DNA of 64,000 nucleotides from Methanosarcina sp. ERenArc_MAG2 (lineage in GTDB: Archaea > Halobacteriota > Methanosarcinia > Methanosarcinales > Methanosarcinaceae): positions 124,001-188,000 of the forward strand of contig JAMXHR010000009.1 in NCBI GenBank assembly GCA_023955635.1, read 5' to 3'. Under the pieces are notes generated by a model. The model was given only the letters and a program-made list of their open reading frames with translations. It was not told where the DNA came from and did not search any database. Within the stretch, counting starts at the first letter, position 1. Every line of letters begins with the position of its first letter. Both the position numbers and the translations under genes were made by a program. Positions 20,782 through 30,379 of this stretch are shown here, piece by piece.

Positions 20782-21854
20782 TAGTCACCATTTTAAATAA
20801 TGCGACATTTTGTGTGTGAATGTATGTTTCCCCCAAAACTCATCCAGTTCTTCCTTCAATACTTTAACATTCTTGAATGATTTTATTGACGTTAAATCTT
20901 CTCTTGTCGTTTTCCAACAATATTCTGTTGGGTTCCTATCTGGAGTAGCTGGAGGGAAAAGCAATATTTGCAACCAATATTTGTTTTTTTGAAAGAATTC
21001 CCTTGCCTTTTTTGATTTATGCCACGGCGCTCTGTCCATTATAAGAAATATCTTTCTTCCTATGTCTTTTTTAAACTTGATTAATGATTTTAAGAAAGAG
21101 TCTGTATTCTTTTTAATTCCTAAATCATACCAATAAAATTCTTCGTTTTCAGTGTAGAATCCCCCAATGTTGATTTTGGCTTTTGAACCACTAATAAATT
21201 TAATAGGTTTAGAGCCTTTTATTGCCCAACATTTTGATCTGTTTGAATCTACATAAAAACTACCCTCATCCTGGGTGACGAATAAATGGTTAGGATTTAG
21301 GAGTCTTTTTTTATTTCAGCAATAAATTCATTTGTTAATGCCTGATTTCGCCTTTTTGATTGAGGTCTACATGTAATTCTACTAAATCCTAAATTTTTAA
21401 TAATTTGTCTCATTCTTGATTTAGAATAAGATACTCCAAATTTCTCTCTGACAAATTGAATTGCATCTTTTGTTTGCCAACCGCGAGAAAAGCCATCGTC
21501 TGTTGGTATTGGCTCTGATAATGCTTTCCTCAACTCAAAAACTTGTTCTGAAGTTAAAAATGACTTTACCCCTCGACCAGATTTACATTTAAGGTTGTAC
21601 AGACCTTCTTCTTCAGCTCGTTTCATCCAACGGTGAACTGTTGAACGGTGAACTGAAAGATCTTCTGCAACTTTAGCTGGGCTCGAACCATTTTTAACCA
21701 ACAATAAAGCTTGAAGTCTTAACTTCTCATTTTTGTCACAGGAATGACATATAGCTATGGCAATATCAGAAGTAGTAAACATCTCTAAACTCATAACTAA
21801 ATTAATATAATTATATCAAATATATAAATGTTGCATTATATAGAGAGGTGACTA
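20782..21854 (-). mobile_element. Complete IS630-family insertion sequence, 1073 bp
   Basis: The ends TAGTCACC and GGTGACTA are inverted repeats, with further matched sequence inside (ATAATGC.ACATTT). TA target duplications are at 20780-20781 and 21855-21856. TA targeting plus a DDE transposase that begins with helix-turn-helix domains defines the IS630/Tc1-mariner group. The element sits inside a permease gene, and excision in silico restores the frame exactly, so the insertion is recent. Confidence 0.92.
20785..21794 (-). CDS. IS630-family transposase in two frames
   Basis: The first frame (21297-21794) has helix-turn-helix segments (VAEDLSVHRSTVHRWMKRA). The second encodes the DDE catalytic part: LFVTQDEGSFY (first Asp), KKDIGRKIFLIMDRAPWHKS (second Asp) and LLFPPATPDRNPTEYCW (Glu). 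They join by a -1 shift at A7 on the coding strand (T7 at 21306-21312), in the frame order A_AAA_AAA. This could be programmed frameshifting, as known for some IS630 members. It could equally be one of the window's many homopolymer indels. The stop codon lies within the terminal repeat. Confidence 0.88.
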
Positions 21855-22228
21855 TAGGTAACTTCATGGATGAAAATGCTCCTAAATAAATGAAAATGTT
21901 CCTTACAGATGCACCTTTTTTAAATAGGATATAAGTAACAGGGAATGCTCCATAGAGAGGACCTGCCTGAAGCATTGCCAATAAAATAACTAAAAAATGC
22001 CTTTAACTCCGGATTCTCTACCTATATGCTTTTCAAGCATCTCTTTTGGAACCCAAACATCAAAAAGTCCGATTATTATGAAAATGAAAGGAATAAATGA
22101 GATCATTTCTATAAAAAATTCCTTAAAATTAGAATATATAACAAGACCTGGCTTAAATCCTATGAAATACGAACCTGTAGAAAAGATAACAAACAGAATA
22201 ACCCACATATAGTTTTTCAGGTATTTCC

Positions 22229-22714
22229 TCACATTAACCACCCCATTAATATGCCTATTATTATTGCCGCAATTAGATTCAAGACATTCCTCGCTATTGC
22301 TGCTTTCTTACCAAAATATTTGGTTTCAAGAGGCAATGTGACGACTCCAACCATCATCATAGTAGTCATAAAAACTGCAACAACAGCGTAAGTTGCGCCT
22401 TGCTTAAGTAAAGTAGCAGCCAGTGGGTATGAGATAAAACCGGGTATTAGAGTAATTGACCCGATAGATGCAGCTATTCCAAAACCATACCAGCCAGAAT
22501 TAACTCCAAGATAATGCACAATTAAAGAATCCGGGATGAAGAAGAACACTATGCTTATAAGGATTAAGATATTGAGAAACGGATGGAAAATATTGAAAAG
22601 CATTTTTCCGCCTTTCTTCAGACCAAGAACTGTCTTCTCTTTATCCAAAATAAAAGATAGAAGTAAAATTATCCCGGTCAATAATCCGAAGATAAAAGTA
22701 TTGCTAAACATCAT
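22229..22714 (-). CDS. Permease (UPF0718-type), first subunit
   Basis: A 161-residue membrane protein with about four helices: NTFIFGLLTGIILLLSFIL, FLNILILISIVFFFIP, YAVVAVFMTTMMMVGVV and NVLNLIAAIIIGILMG. The core IPGFISYPLAATLLKQGA is typical of the DUF318 permease group; the substrate is unknown. It overlaps the start of the second half, so the two were probably a co-translated pair. With the partner gene broken by IS630, function is doubtful. A PadR regulator gene lies 252 bp upstream on the same strand. Confidence 0.75.
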   Translation of the reverse strand: MMFSNTFIFGLLTGIILLLSFILDKEKTVLGLKKGGKMLFNIFHPFLNILILISIVFFFIPDSLIVHYLGVNSGWYGFGIAASIGSITLIPGFISYPLAATLLKQGATYAVVAVFMTTMMMVGVVTLPLETKYFGKKAAIARNVLNLIAAIIIGILMGWLM

Positions 22715-22966
22715 TTTCCTCCTTTATGGCGGTGTGCATAATTTTTGTAATGCTCATTAACTTCTAGTAACGAAACAAATGCCGCAATCAGAGAAGGTTT
22801 CCAGGAAAAGGTCTGAAATGGATTTTCAGAATTTAATGGGATTATCTCAATTCACTTTTGATCTTTCAAGTAAGAAATTCTCAGGAAAAAAACGCCAGGA
22901 AAAAGAGGTAAACGCTATTCGAGAACCGCCTCATTTTTGGTTGTATTGGAATTTCAGGCTTTGACC

Positions 22967-23296
22967 TCATAATTTTTTGTAAGTTTCCAGGAAAAAATCC
23001 AGGTCTTGCTTTCTCCTTTCGATATCCTGCCTGAGTTCAGCCATTTTTTCTATTCCTTTTTGAGTGATTTTGTACCACTTTTTTGCCGGCCCTGATTCTG
23101 AGGTATCCCAGTATGCCTCAATAGCCCCTATTTTTTCCAGATTATTTAGCGCTCTGTAAAGAGCAGGTGTATCTATGAGATTGAAAGGTATATCTTCTTC
23201 AAATCTCTTAAAGAGAAGAGCCCCATAAGCTGGTTTTTGTGCCAAGTAAAGCAGTATAAATGCCGGGGTATGGCGGAAGTATCTGTTCATGGACAT
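22967..23296 (-). CDS. PadR-family transcriptional regulator
   Basis: A 109-residue winged-helix protein: FILLYLAQKPAYGALLFKRF, then TPALYRALNNLEKIGAI and GPAKKWYKITQKG, with a C-terminal dimerisation helix rich in charged residues. These are the PadR landmarks. I took the Met in MSMNRYFRHTP as start; a longer start at 23335 (MWQLLKQKSKRVT) is possible. It lies upstream of the permease pair on the same strand and probably controls it and itself through the palindrome at 23368-23392. The effector is unknown. Confidence 0.82.
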   Translation of the reverse strand: MSMNRYFRHTPAFILLYLAQKPAYGALLFKRFEEDIPFNLIDTPALYRALNNLEKIGAIEAYWDTSESGPAKKWYKITQKGIEKMAELRQDIERRKQDLDFFLETYKKL

Positions 23297-23335
23297 AGTA
23301 ACACGTTTGCTTTTTTGTTTTAATAATTGCCACAT

Positions 23336-24268
23336 TATTTTGTAAATTCTATTGATTAATATTTAATATCTTAGTGTTATTCACACTAAGATGTAAATTA
23401 TATGTATACTTTTCGCTCTAAGTAGAGGTATCAGCATCCATATTATGCACTGAAAAGCAAACTGTATTTATTGGATGTCATAGGGATTACTAAGAGGTAA
23501 CTATTCAGCCTACCAAAAATCAGTTGATTGATATTGATTTTGACATCACAGATCAGTGTGATTACTAACCAATGAAAAAATACAAAACGTAATCAATAGC
23601 CAACAATTAAAGGAAAATAATTTAGAGATATTTGCCCATTGAATCTTATGAAATATGGCTACGGAGGTTGTTTTTCCCAGGCTGAATAGTTACACTAAGA
23701 GTAAGAAAAACAGCTAATCCGACAACCGCCCACCATGAAACACAAAGAACATTTTAGATACACACAGATACAAGTTTTTTCAATAACAACCGACTTAATT
23801 TTATCGATAACAAAAATGCAGAAAAAGTCTGAAAAAAGGCTAATTTCATACCTTTTCTTTAATGAGTCTATAAAATAAGCAATCCATCCAATAAGTCGGA
23901 AGGTTATATAAATATCAGAAGTTACTACAAAGATGAGCCAAAAAACGAAGAATGTAGAATTGTTTTAAGTGTTCTGATCATGCATAACTTAAATAATTAA
24001 TAGTGCCCTCTTTTCTTAATTGTCGAATTCCATCTTCCTGATCGACAAGATAATCTTTTATGAATGAGAATTAATTAAACATTGACTCTACATCTTGTTT
24101 TTGTGGTGAAAGGAAAGGGATACAGAATCAATCATATTTTACAGAACTTTTGGTACACTGTCAAATAATCTCAAATAGAATAAAAATATGAACTAATATT
24201 GTGAAGTTTATTTTGAGTTTCTCGACTCCTTCGAGAAAAACGAAAGACAGGGCTTTCAGGTGGTAATA
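23336..24268. other. Divergent intergenic region between padR and ppx
   Basis: About 930 bp, AT-rich. It contains the PadR-type operator and promoter at its left end and a half-site (ACACTAAGA) near 23693. The ppx ribosome site AGGTGG is at the right end. No gene seen. Confidence 0.55.
23368..23392. promoter_or_regulatory. Probable PadR operator, 10-bp perfect palindrome arms
   Basis: ATCTTAGTGT and ACACTAAGAT are exact inverted arms around a 5-bp centre. On the minus strand a TATA-like CATATAATTTAC (about 23396-23407) lies just upstream, so the palindrome covers the expected transcription start of padR. This suits autorepression. Confidence 0.7.
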
Positions 24269-25918
24269 ATGGAACCCGAGAAAATTTCCGAAGGCAGAGT
24301 TGTCGCATTTATAGACATAGGGACTAACTCGGTCCGACTCCTTCTGGTACGGATTAATCCCAATGGATCTTACCAGCCCCTGACCAAGCAAAAGGAAACA
24401 GTCCGACTTGGTGATAAGGAATTCATAGATAGAATTCTGCAGCCGAAGGCGATGGAACGTGCAGTCATTGTCTGTAAAAAGTTCATGGAACTTGCCAGGG
24501 CCTACAGGGCAGAAGAGGTTATAGCTGTGGCTACGTCAGCTACCCGGGATGCGAGCAATAAGGTTCAGCTTCTCGAAATGTTGAAAACGGAGGCAAACCT
24601 GGAGGTCTGCACAATTTCCGGCGCCGAAGAAGCCCGCCTGATCTACCTCGGGGTTTCAAGCGGGCTCCGGCTAGGATACTCAAAAGCGCTGTTCATAGAT
24701 ATCGGAGGTGGAAGCACCGAAATATCTGTAGGGGACCAGAACCAGTGTTATTTTCTTTATTCTCTTAACCTTGGGTCAATCCGGCTGACAAATATGTTTC
24801 TTCCGGACGAAACAGGCCCTGTTTCTGAGGAGCAGTATGAACAAATTAAAGCCTATATCCGACGCAAGACTACAGATATAACAAAAGACCTTTCCAAGTA
24901 CAGGGTAGGCTGTGCGATTGGAAGCTCCGGAACAATTGAGAACCTTGCCAAGATAGCTTTTGTTTACCTGCACAAAACATCCCATGAAAGCTTTGAGAAA
25001 CTGGGGTATGAAGACCTGAAAGAAATAGTCAGGGCGATGTGCGCCCTGACTCTTGAAGAGAGGCGCAAATTTCCGGGAATCAATGCGCAAAGAGCAGATA
25101 TTATAATCGCAGGAGCTGCAATTATCGAGACCTTCATGGAGGAGATGGAGCTTTCCGAAATCAGGGTCAGTAAACGCGGGCTCAGAGAAGGACTGCTCGT
25201 AGATTATATCTCAAAGAGCGAGTTTTCCTACATGATTACCCAGATGTCTGTAAGAAAGCGCAGCATTATGCAACTTGGACTTACCTGTAACTTCGATGAA
25301 GAACATGCCCATACCGTCACCAGACTGACCCTTGAGCTCTTTGACAGTATTCAGGCGCTTGGAATTTATGAGTTCAGGGAAGGGGAAAGGGAACTTCTTG
25401 AGTACGGTTCGACACTGCACGACATAGGAACATTTCTTTCATATGATACTCATCAATCCCATGCTTATCACCTGATAAGGGAGAGCACCCTTCCGGGTTT
25501 TCAGCCTGAAGAAATCGAAATCATAGCAAACCTTGCCTATTTTCACAGGAAGAATACCCCGAAGAAGAGGCACCCTAATATCGCCGAGCTTAATAAAGAT
25601 ACCGTAAAAAGTATCCGAGTCCTGAGTGCTCTGCTCCGCATTGCAGAGTGCCTGGATCGCTCTCATAATGGAATTATTTCCCATGTGCGATTTTATATTG
25701 TCTCTACCGGCAGCCTGGTACTTGAAATACACGCCCAGCGAGAGTGCCAGCTCGAAATATGGGAGGTAGAGAAGCAGAAAAAATATTTCAAGAAAATGTT
25801 CGGATATAATCTCCAATCCAAAGTTCTTATAGAGAAGGATGCTGGAATTCCTTTAGTTCTTGAAGGAAATTCTGAGCTTGAGGAACTTCCAGGAGTTGAA
25901 ATGTCCTCAAAAAATTAA
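24269..25918 (+). CDS. ppx: Exopolyphosphatase / GppA-family phosphatase with HD domain
   Basis: Ppx hydrolyses terminal phosphates from polyphosphate. The N-terminal ASKHA fold shows FIDIGTNSVRLLL, VATSATRDASN, LFIDIGGGSTEISVG and IGSSGTIENLA. The C-terminal third is an HD-type module with LLEYGSTLHDIGTFLSY, IIANLAYFHRK and LLRIAECLDRSHNG. The 549-residue length matches long Ppx proteins. The ATG at 24269 follows AGGTGGTAAT. It sits between ppk1 and the CYTH-CHAD gene, an obvious polyphosphate neighbourhood, though about 8 kb of accessory DNA separates it from ppk1. Confidence 0.93.
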   Translation: MEPEKISEGRVVAFIDIGTNSVRLLLVRINPNGSYQPLTKQKETVRLGDKEFIDRILQPKAMERAVIVCKKFMELARAYRAEEVIAVATSATRDASNKVQLLEMLKTEANLEVCTISGAEEARLIYLGVSSGLRLGYSKALFIDIGGGSTEISVGDQNQCYFLYSLNLGSIRLTNMFLPDETGPVSEEQYEQIKAYIRRKTTDITKDLSKYRVGCAIGSSGTIENLAKIAFVYLHKTSHESFEKLGYEDLKEIVRAMCALTLEERRKFPGINAQRADIIIAGAAIIETFMEEMELSEIRVSKRGLREGLLVDYISKSEFSYMITQMSVRKRSIMQLGLTCNFDEEHAHTVTRLTLELFDSIQALGIYEFREGERELLEYGSTLHDIGTFLSYDTHQSHAYHLIRESTLPGFQPEEIEIIANLAYFHRKNTPKKRHPNIAELNKDTVKSIRVLSALLRIAECLDRSHNGIISHVRFYIVSTGSLVLEIHAQRECQLEIWEVEKQKKYFKKMFGYNLQSKVLIEKDAGIPLVLEGNSELEELPGVEMSSKN

Positions 25919-26089
25919 ATTAAGAAATTTTCGGATTTGAATGAAAGCGAGTTTTCGGGAAAAATAAATGGGTAACATACTGAGTTATTATCATTAATTG
26001 ATTAGGAAAGTACTCGATTTTCGATCTTGCATTGGCGCACCCTGCTGCGAGTATCAGGGTATGTTTATCTCCACCTCGCCTTCTCGTTT

Positions 26090-26626
26090 CTACTTCATAT
26101 CATTCGGCATGTCTAAATAGGGAGGTTCGAGGCCCGTTTCATTAAACTTAAATGAAGCCTTCTGGATTAGTTGCCTGAAAACTTCTTTTTCTTCAGGTGT
26201 AAAATTTGAAAGGAGAGTGTCGACAAAATAAATCGATTTTTCCAGAACCACCTCTCTTATTTCCTTCCCCCTTTCAGTGAGATAAACCCTATAAGCCCGA
26301 AGGTCATTTATGTCTCTCTGCCTGTAAACATACCCTTCTTTTTCCAGATTCTGGATTGCTCTGGTACTTGTTGCTTTGCTGACTTTCAAAATTTTTGCAA
26401 GGTTTTCCTGAGAAATGCCATCCTTACGATATAAAACCATTAAAAAATCAAATTGTCCGGTTCCGATCCTGTAAACTTTGAGTTCCTTTGCCATATATGC
26501 TAGATGGCTCCGGTAGATGATGGCAATAGGACCGCAGATTTCTCTTGGATCTACCATAATTTTATCCTCTATTTTTATAACGCCGGAAATTTCGTTTTGA
26601 AATACTTTTGAGTAATAGTTACTCAT
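26090..26626 (-). CDS. MarR-family transcriptional regulator
   Basis: A 178-residue winged-helix protein with FDFLMVLYRKDGISQENLAK, VSKATSTRAIQNLEKEGYVY and the wing RQRDINDLRAYRVYLTERG, all typical of MarR. Upstream repeats (26616-26677) flank a TATA-like sequence, and one overlaps the start codon, suggesting autoregulation. No obvious target operon is adjacent; it is convergent with ppx. Confidence 0.88.
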   Translation of the reverse strand: MSNYYSKVFQNEISGVIKIEDKIMVDPREICGPIAIIYRSHLAYMAKELKVYRIGTGQFDFLMVLYRKDGISQENLAKILKVSKATSTRAIQNLEKEGYVYRQRDINDLRAYRVYLTERGKEIREVVLEKSIYFVDTLLSNFTPEEKEVFRQLIQKASFKFNETGLEPPYLDMPNDMK

Positions 26627-26677
26627 GAAACTAATCTGTTACGCGTTTCTGGTGTATATATTAGTTACGCATGAAAC
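26616..26677. promoter_or_regulatory. Direct repeats at marR promoter
   Basis: TAGTTACTCATGAAAC (26616-26631) and TAGTTACGCATGAAAC (26662-26677) differ by one base, with a looser copy between them (GTTACGCGTTTC). TATATA at about 26656-26661 lies between. Likely operator sites of the MarR protein. Confidence 0.6.
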
Positions 26678-27231
26678 GATTCCAGAATGGTAATTGGCAA
26701 GTCTGCAAATACAAATTCGGGGAATAAAGGTCTAAAAATTATTTATATAAAATATTCAAGGCTTACGCATTTGAGCTACAAAATCAAGTAGAATAAACTT
26801 TATGAAAGAACTTAACAAAGCGAGCAAGGGTAAAGAGAGTCCTGAAGTTATATTATTTCTTATGATCGTTTTGTGAATTCTACGTTAACCCATATAATAA
26901 CTGCTTGATATTTCCCCTATTTTTTACTATGTATTCCCCTACTTTTTAGACTATGTATTTTTGTTTTCCTAATTGTTACAAAAACATTAAGAATATACTA
27001 TTTTTTTCAAAGACATTATATACTATTTTTTTGTCGATTAATAGCATGAAAGGCAAAAAAGCTGTCACAGAGGCCGATACGGTGGTTGCCAGTTAAAGAA
27101 GGTTCGGAACACTCGCTATTATTATATCACGGGAATTTTGCGTTCTCACGCCCGTGGATCTAGTGACCAAAACAATTTTCTCAAATTTCGAGTCAAATAC
27201 CAGAGGCTCGTAAGAACGTTCATAAAGGACT
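26627..27231. other. Intergenic region with solo MITE end and a hairpin
   Basis: 26758-26788 matches one end of the CTTACGCA MITE family. Farther right, CACGGG and CCCGTG (27126-27154) form a hairpin about 100 bases downstream of a TATA-like TTATATACT (27016-27024). That could be a small RNA, but the evidence is thin. No protein gene seen. Confidence 0.4.
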
Positions 27232-29793
27232 TTAGTAAAGGTTTTTCACTGCGCTTTCAATCCTTTCTCTGAAATCTCCATTCCATATTTTTTCCCAGGC
27301 ATCCTGGAAGTTATCGAGCAGCATTTGAAGTTCCTCTTCCTTGTATGCAAGATAGGCTTCGATTCCGTGAACACCTTCTGAAAATCTGTATTTTCCGGAG
27401 GCTTTTCCGGTTTCGGCAGAACCCCACTCTCCGTTTCTCAGGCAGGAATCCAGCAAGTTGACTGCAACCATTGCGTCATGCAGATTTCCAAGGTGGTCCT
27501 GGAAAGTTTTGAACTCTTGGATCAGGGTTTTTGCGTCTTCTCCAAGCACCCCCTCAAAGAATTCAAGGGTATAACGCATTCCTTTGGCTGCAATTCTGAG
27601 CCTGTGGAGGCATCCCACGGGAAGGTAAGGCCCTTCAATCCATTCGGAGTAAGCGCTGATGTCAGCTAAACGCGCATAAAGTATTGAAGGAAGAACTTCT
27701 CTCACCCTGTGAGGCAAAGCATCATGTTTCTTGTTAATTGAAGGAAGGACCAGGGTTTCGGGGGAGGCAAGAGCGTCCGAGAGATTCTTTTTGAAATCGC
27801 TGTATTTTTCGCTGTTCAGATAATCAAGCATATTTTTTCTGGCTTTTTCTCTCTCTTCCGCAAGAGCTGCAAAAAGCTTGTCCAGATCATGTTCATGGCC
27901 TGAAGGTAGGGTTTTCAAATATACTTCCGCTTTTTCCCGGAAAACATCCAGATCTCTTACTTCCCCGAGTGAGCCAAGCGTCTTCCTGAGCCCTTTAAGG
28001 TGAGGCTCAAGCTGCCCGGGATCGAGATAAGCCTCAAAAACCCTTGCTGCTGCCCTCATCCTGCGGACTGCAACTCGCATGTCATGCAGTTCTTCGATTT
28101 CCTCTCCTTGTATGGTCCCTTTTTCATGGGAGAGCATACAGGAGAATTGAAATGAAAATATCCTGCAGGCAAGCCAGGCCATAGAGTCAGTCGGTTTGAC
28201 AGTCACTTTTTCCGATAACCTGTATTTCTTCTTTTCTGGTTTTTTTCCCTTTCCGTTTTTTCCCTTTGCTCCGGATTCTTCTCCGGTTGGGACTTTTACT
28301 TCTTCAGCAACCTGAGTAAATAGGAGTTTTTTCCCAAAGAGATATTTCCAGAGTTCACTTTTTCTTTCAACCTTTTTTACAGCTTTTTCAGTCTCAATTC
28401 CTACCATTTCTATTTCCAGAACGTCTTCAAGCTGCCTGATCTTTCCCGGCCGGATTCCAGGAGACTCAAAAAGGTCTGCAATCCGCATGATGGCTGCAAG
28501 CATCAGGGCTTTATTCTGGAAACCTGGAGGCAATTTTGTATGGTAACCTTTAAGGGTTGAAATAATTTTTTTTCGTTTATGCACGGGTCCTGCAGTTTCA
28601 TGATCAGGGCAAGTATTAAAATTTCATGGAGCTGGAGTCCCTTTATCAAATGCGTCAGAAGAATTTCCCTGCTCATACGAGCTTTTTCTTCAGGAAATAC
28701 CGAAATTCCGATGTCCTTCAGGAAGGCTGAAAGGCCGAGAAGTTTTCTCTCCTCCTGCCCCAGTTCGTGGCATATAAACAGGCCGTCAAAAAGAGCAAAA
28801 GCATACTCCCTGCTTTGTTCTGCCGTGTTTTTATCTACTCCGTAGTATCCAAGAAGGTTTTCCGGGTCCCATTCCTTAAATTCTACCGATTTCGTTTCCT
28901 TTTTTAAAACATAGCTTTTTCCAGGCTGGAGGTGAAATTCAGGGTCTTTTTCTTTATAAGTTGTAAAAGGAAAAATAGAGAGTCTTTCTTTTTCAAACTT
29001 TGAGTACAGGGCTTCTATTTCTGTTTGAGGAACTTTCAGAAGAACACTAAGTTCCTTGCAGTTCTGTCTCTTATCAAGCTCCATGATAATTTTAGCCTGT
29101 TTTCCGTATACGTTTTTCTGGGCTGCAAGCTGTGCGCAGAAAGCCCTTTCTCTCAAGCTCATAAATGTTTTCTCAGGAAGGCCTTCCATGAAAAGGAAGG
29201 CTCTCTCGAATTTGGAAAAAAGGCTTTCCGTAAGGTTGTAATACTTGAGTAAGAAGCTCCGGATAGCTTCCAGCTCTTCAGGGGTTCCTTCGCTTTTAAG
29301 CTCAACTTCAAATTCGTTATAGAGCTTTTCCCTGCCTTTACTTTTCAGGTTCACTCTGTCCAGGTAAATCTCGGCTATGATTCTTTTTCCCGTTTTTACC
29401 TTTCGAATCACCCTTTTCTGTGTGAGGGACAGAAGGGGAAAAAGCTCAAGTCCGGCAGTAAATTCGAAAATCATATTTCTGATACGGGAATCAGGGCATT
29501 CGAGCACAGACATTCCTTCGGGCAGGAAACTGACATATTCCTCTCTCCTGTGGGTTCCGCTTTCGAAGCCCCCAGGCTTTTAATGGTTACCCACCGGCCA
29601 TTCTCTCCATACTCTTTTCTGACCCGCAGATAGTACCCTGTAGCCATAATAGCTTTATCTGCAGTATCAAAAAAATATCCTCGATTTGCTGGAGTTTGGC
29701 TTCCGAAAGGGCGTATGAAGCAAGCCCGGAGAGATTTTCAAGTGCCTGAAAATCTGCTTCTTCCGTTACCAGAAACTTAGACTCTATTTCCAT
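27232..29793 (-). CDS. CYTH / HD-like / CHAD polyphosphate protein, three frameshifts
   Basis: Three overlapping frames reconstruct one protein of about 855 residues. The N-terminal CYTH triphosphatase domain has the ExExK signature MEIESKFLV, then YYLRVRKEY and AEIYLDRVNL. The middle (about 260-430) resembles the C-terminal HD module of Ppx, but LHDIG is changed to LKDIG, so its metal site is probably lost. The C-terminal CHAD domain has LHDMRVAVRRMRAAARVF, CLHRLRIAAKGMRYTLEFF and LGNLHDAMV; CHAD domains bind polyphosphate through conserved basic residues. Breaks are at T8 28566-28573, C5 29569-29573 and A7 29669-29675, and one extra base at each restores the frame. It probably cleaves or binds triphosphate or polyphosphate. 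Confidence 0.85.
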
Positions 29794-30379
29794 ACTCCTT
29801 CTCTCCCGTTAATAAACATCACTAATATATTGGCAGTTATCCTTGTTATATATTAACAATTACTCTTTTCACATTATAGCATTAATCTGTGCTCATCATT
29901 CTTTAGTCATTCTTATTTTAATATTTTTCACATTAAAATTTTTAATATATTTAATCTGTAAAAAGCTCCGGAAATTTTTCTTCTTCAGATTCTCACCTGG
30001 TATATTACTTCATTGTTTTTTGCGGACGAAATAGTTATATTGAATGATAATTCAAAAAAGCTAAATGCAGTAAAACGTATCTATTAAAAATTTAAAAAAA
30101 GAACTAGACATATTTCTCAAAAGGATAATTTCTTAAATTTATATTATTTATATTATTTATATTCAGTTAAAGTTATTGAGATTGGATCTGACGTGTTTAT
30201 ATTATTTCTGCATTATTTAATTAAAGGTGGCTTTAATGTTTCGAGGCTTTCCCATTCAAAATACGGAACTTATCTTATTTCCTGCTTCCGTAGTCGGTTA
30301 AGTTTCTCTCACACCAAAAATACTTTTACAGCCCTGCGTCTTTCAATATCATTAATAATAATAGATGGAGTAACTTCCC
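29794..30379. other. Divergent AT-rich intergenic region
   Basis: Lies between the CYTH-CHAD gene and orc1/cdc6. It is very AT-rich with TTATATTAT runs near 30139-30163. It could hold promoters for both sides. No gene or replication-origin repeats (ORB-like) were recognised next to cdc6. Confidence 0.5.

Larger units (their letters stand above)
20637..22241 (-). pseudogene. Permease (UPF0718-type), second subunit, split by IS630
   Basis: The gene starts at 22241 (VNVRKYLKNYMWVILFVIF) and runs through hydrophobic helices. It shows a one-base break at A6 (21992-21997), then continues GIFLVILLAMLQAGPLYGAF to SSMKLP, where IS630 begins. After the element the same frame resumes (MLGIEIGYLGIKFTILRTL) and ends at 20637-20639. 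Removing the element and one TA copy restores KLPMLGIE exactly. This is therefore a real insertional disruption. Its GTG start overlaps the end of the first permease subunit. Confidence 0.85.

Noticed and set aside
29794..30379. Replication origin next to cdc6
   Set aside because: The region is AT-rich, but no repeated origin-recognition motif was found; adjacency alone is not enough.
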